Shown one piece after another: positions 5,427-6,139 of a DNA stretch of 6,139 bases (within the stretch, counting starts at the first letter, position 1; every line of letters starts with the position of its first letter). Location of the stretch: the NCBI GenBank assembly GCA_964482685.1, contig CAYZZA010000064.1:1-6139 (forward strand). Direction: 5' to 3'. The stretch is from CAYZZA01 sp964482685 (GTDB lineage Bacteria; Bacillota; Bacilli; Lactobacillales; Carnobacteriaceae_A). A program made the position numbers and the translations under genes. The notes beneath the pieces were generated by a model, which was not told the DNA's origin, ran no database searches, and saw only the letters and a program-made list of their open reading frames with translations.

Positions 5427-5984
5427 TTATCCACGAGATACGTAAGAGCCATCTTCAGAGTTGATAATCAGTGTGTCACCGGCGTTTACAAAGAAGGGCA
5501 CGTTAACCACAAGACCAGTCTCCATTGTGGCAGGTTTGGATCCTCCTGAGGACGTGTCTCCTTTAATGTTTGGATCGGTTTCTTGTACTTTCAATGTAAC
5601 CGTGTTTGGCAATTCCACACCCAACACTTCCACATCATACATGATGATATGTACTTCCATGTTTTCAGTTAAGAACTTCATTTCGTACTCTACGTTGGCA
5701 TGTGGCAATTCTACTTGTTCGTAGTTGTCTGTGTCCATAAATACTAAGTCAGATCCGGTATCGTACAAATACTGCATCTTGCGTCTGTCGATTTGAGCCG
5801 CTTCTACTTTTTCACCTGCACGAAATGTTTTTTCTAAAACAGCTCCTGTACGCAAGTTCTTTAACTTAGAGCGCACAAACGCAGCGCCTTTTCCTGGTTT
5901 TACGTGTTGAAAATCTTGTACTTTCCAAATGGACCCATCAAATTCAATGGTGAGTCCTGTTTTAAAATCGTTTACTGAAATCAT
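5427..5984 (-). CDS. efp: Translation elongation factor P
   Basis: EF-P binds between the P and E sites of the ribosome and relieves stalling at consecutive prolines. The 185-residue product has the standard length and three beta-barrel domains (about 1-64, 65-128 and 129-185). The tip loop HVKPGKGAAFVR places the modifiable lysine at residue 32. In Bacillus subtilis this lysine carries a 5-aminopentanol group; whether this happens here is inference, since no modifying enzyme is in the window. The C-terminal signature runs from about 150 (KPATMETGLVVNVPFFVNAGD) to SYVSRG. AGGAGG (5991-5996) is six bases before the ATG. The stop is followed 23 bases later by the Asp23-family start, so the two are very likely co-transcribed. 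The sequence strongly resembles the Bacillus protein. Confidence 0.98.
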   Translation of the reverse strand: MISVNDFKTGLTIEFDGSIWKVQDFQHVKPGKGAAFVRSKLKNLRTGAVLEKTFRAGEKVEAAQIDRRKMQYLYDTGSDLVFMDTDNYEQVELPHANVEYEMKFLTENMEVHIIMYDVEVLGVELPNTVTLKVQETDPNIKGDTSSGGSKPATMETGLVVNVPFFVNAGDTLIINSEDGSYVSRG

Positions 5985-6017
5985 CTTCGTTCCTCCTCAT
6001 AACATTAAGTCGTTTCT

Positions 6018-6026
6018 ATAGTACCA
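6018..6026 (-). promoter_or_regulatory. Possible extended -10 promoter of the efp operon
   Basis: TGGTACTAT reads on the minus strand, giving a TG extension and a -10 box TACTAT (four of six consensus matches). No good -35 box is present at normal spacing. Transcription would begin about 25-30 bases before the efp start. Confidence 0.4.
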
Positions 6027-6097
6027 TGCTTTCTTCTAGATTCCTATTAGACTCTTCTTTCTCGCTCTTTTTCCTCAACAGACACTTATGAACTACA

Positions 6098-6115
6098 CAC
6101 CGAATAAATTCGGTG
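6098..6115. other. Perfect palindrome upstream of efp
   Basis: CACCGAAT (6098-6105) and ATTCGGTG (6108-6115) are exact inverses around AA. Neither side carries a good T run (GGTTTC on the plus strand, TGTAGTTC on the minus), so it is a poor terminator. It may be an operator, or the end of an upstream transcript. It is about 70 bases upstream of the proposed efp -10 box. Confidence 0.5.
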
Positions 6116-6139
6116 GTTTCTAGGAACAACATTGCGACA

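Noticed and set aside
5404..5427. Eight-codon N-terminal extension of the Asp23-family protein.
   Set aside because: The upstream ATG has no Shine-Dalgarno sequence, and the real one (AGGAGG) lies within the extension.
6021..6138. A minus-strand frame open to the right edge, ending upstream of efp.
   Set aside because: About 39 codons with no recognisable motif. It crosses the palindrome and the proposed efp promoter; a partial gene end cannot be ruled out but is not supported.
1..6139. CRISPR arrays, insertion sequences, tRNA or rRNA genes, phage or defence genes.
   Set aside because: No spaced repeat arrays, transposase-like frames, RNA gene cores or defence domains were seen on either strand.

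Overview
The window reads as chromosomal DNA of a low-to-moderate GC Gram-positive bacterium (Bacillota). The signs are strong AGGAGG ribosome binding sites, GTG and TTG starts, U-tailed hairpin terminators, and an elongation factor P very like the Bacillus type. The three genes efp, an Asp23-family gene and nusB lie directly together. The spoIIIA and accBC genes that separate efp from the Asp23 gene and nusB in Bacillus are absent. That arrangement points to Lactobacillales (Carnobacteriaceae, Enterococcaceae or relatives), but the genus cannot be fixed from sequence reading alone.

Layout, left to right. (1) Bases 1-366, minus strand: the first 122 codons of a TetR-family repressor that runs off the left edge. 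Its promoter overlaps one of two adjacent perfect inverted repeats that look like an autoregulatory operator. (2) Bases 430-822: a gene-free stretch with several dyads, a strong hairpin that is continuous only in the minus-strand transcript, and an isolated TATAAT. It could be a long 3' untranslated region or hold a small RNA. (3) Bases 823-2265, minus: a 480-residue membrane protein with four repeats of the conserved TM helix found in small-conductance mechanosensitive channel relatives. (4) Bases 2266-2587: a divergent regulatory region. (5) Bases 2588-3982, plus: a MATE-family multidrug/cation antiporter. (6) Bases 3983-4153: a convergent intergenic region ending in a strong bidirectional terminator. 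(7) Bases 4154-5984, minus: a housekeeping block transcribed as efp, Asp23-family gene, nusB, then a DUF503 (YlxP-like) gene.

The right-hand block concerns translation and transcription. EF-P relieves ribosome stalling at proline stretches, NusB is an antitermination and rRNA-processing factor, and the DUF503 protein belongs to a family usually found among ribosome and translation-factor genes. efp, the Asp23 gene and nusB look co-transcribed and tightly coupled. A terminator at the nusB stop codon partly separates the DUF503 gene. The left half holds membrane stress and efflux functions that seem independently controlled.

I did not find a convincing new biological system. The observations most worth following are the possible small RNA or 3' element at 620-782, the paired direct and inverted repeats upstream of the MATE gene, and the double palindrome in the tetR promoter.
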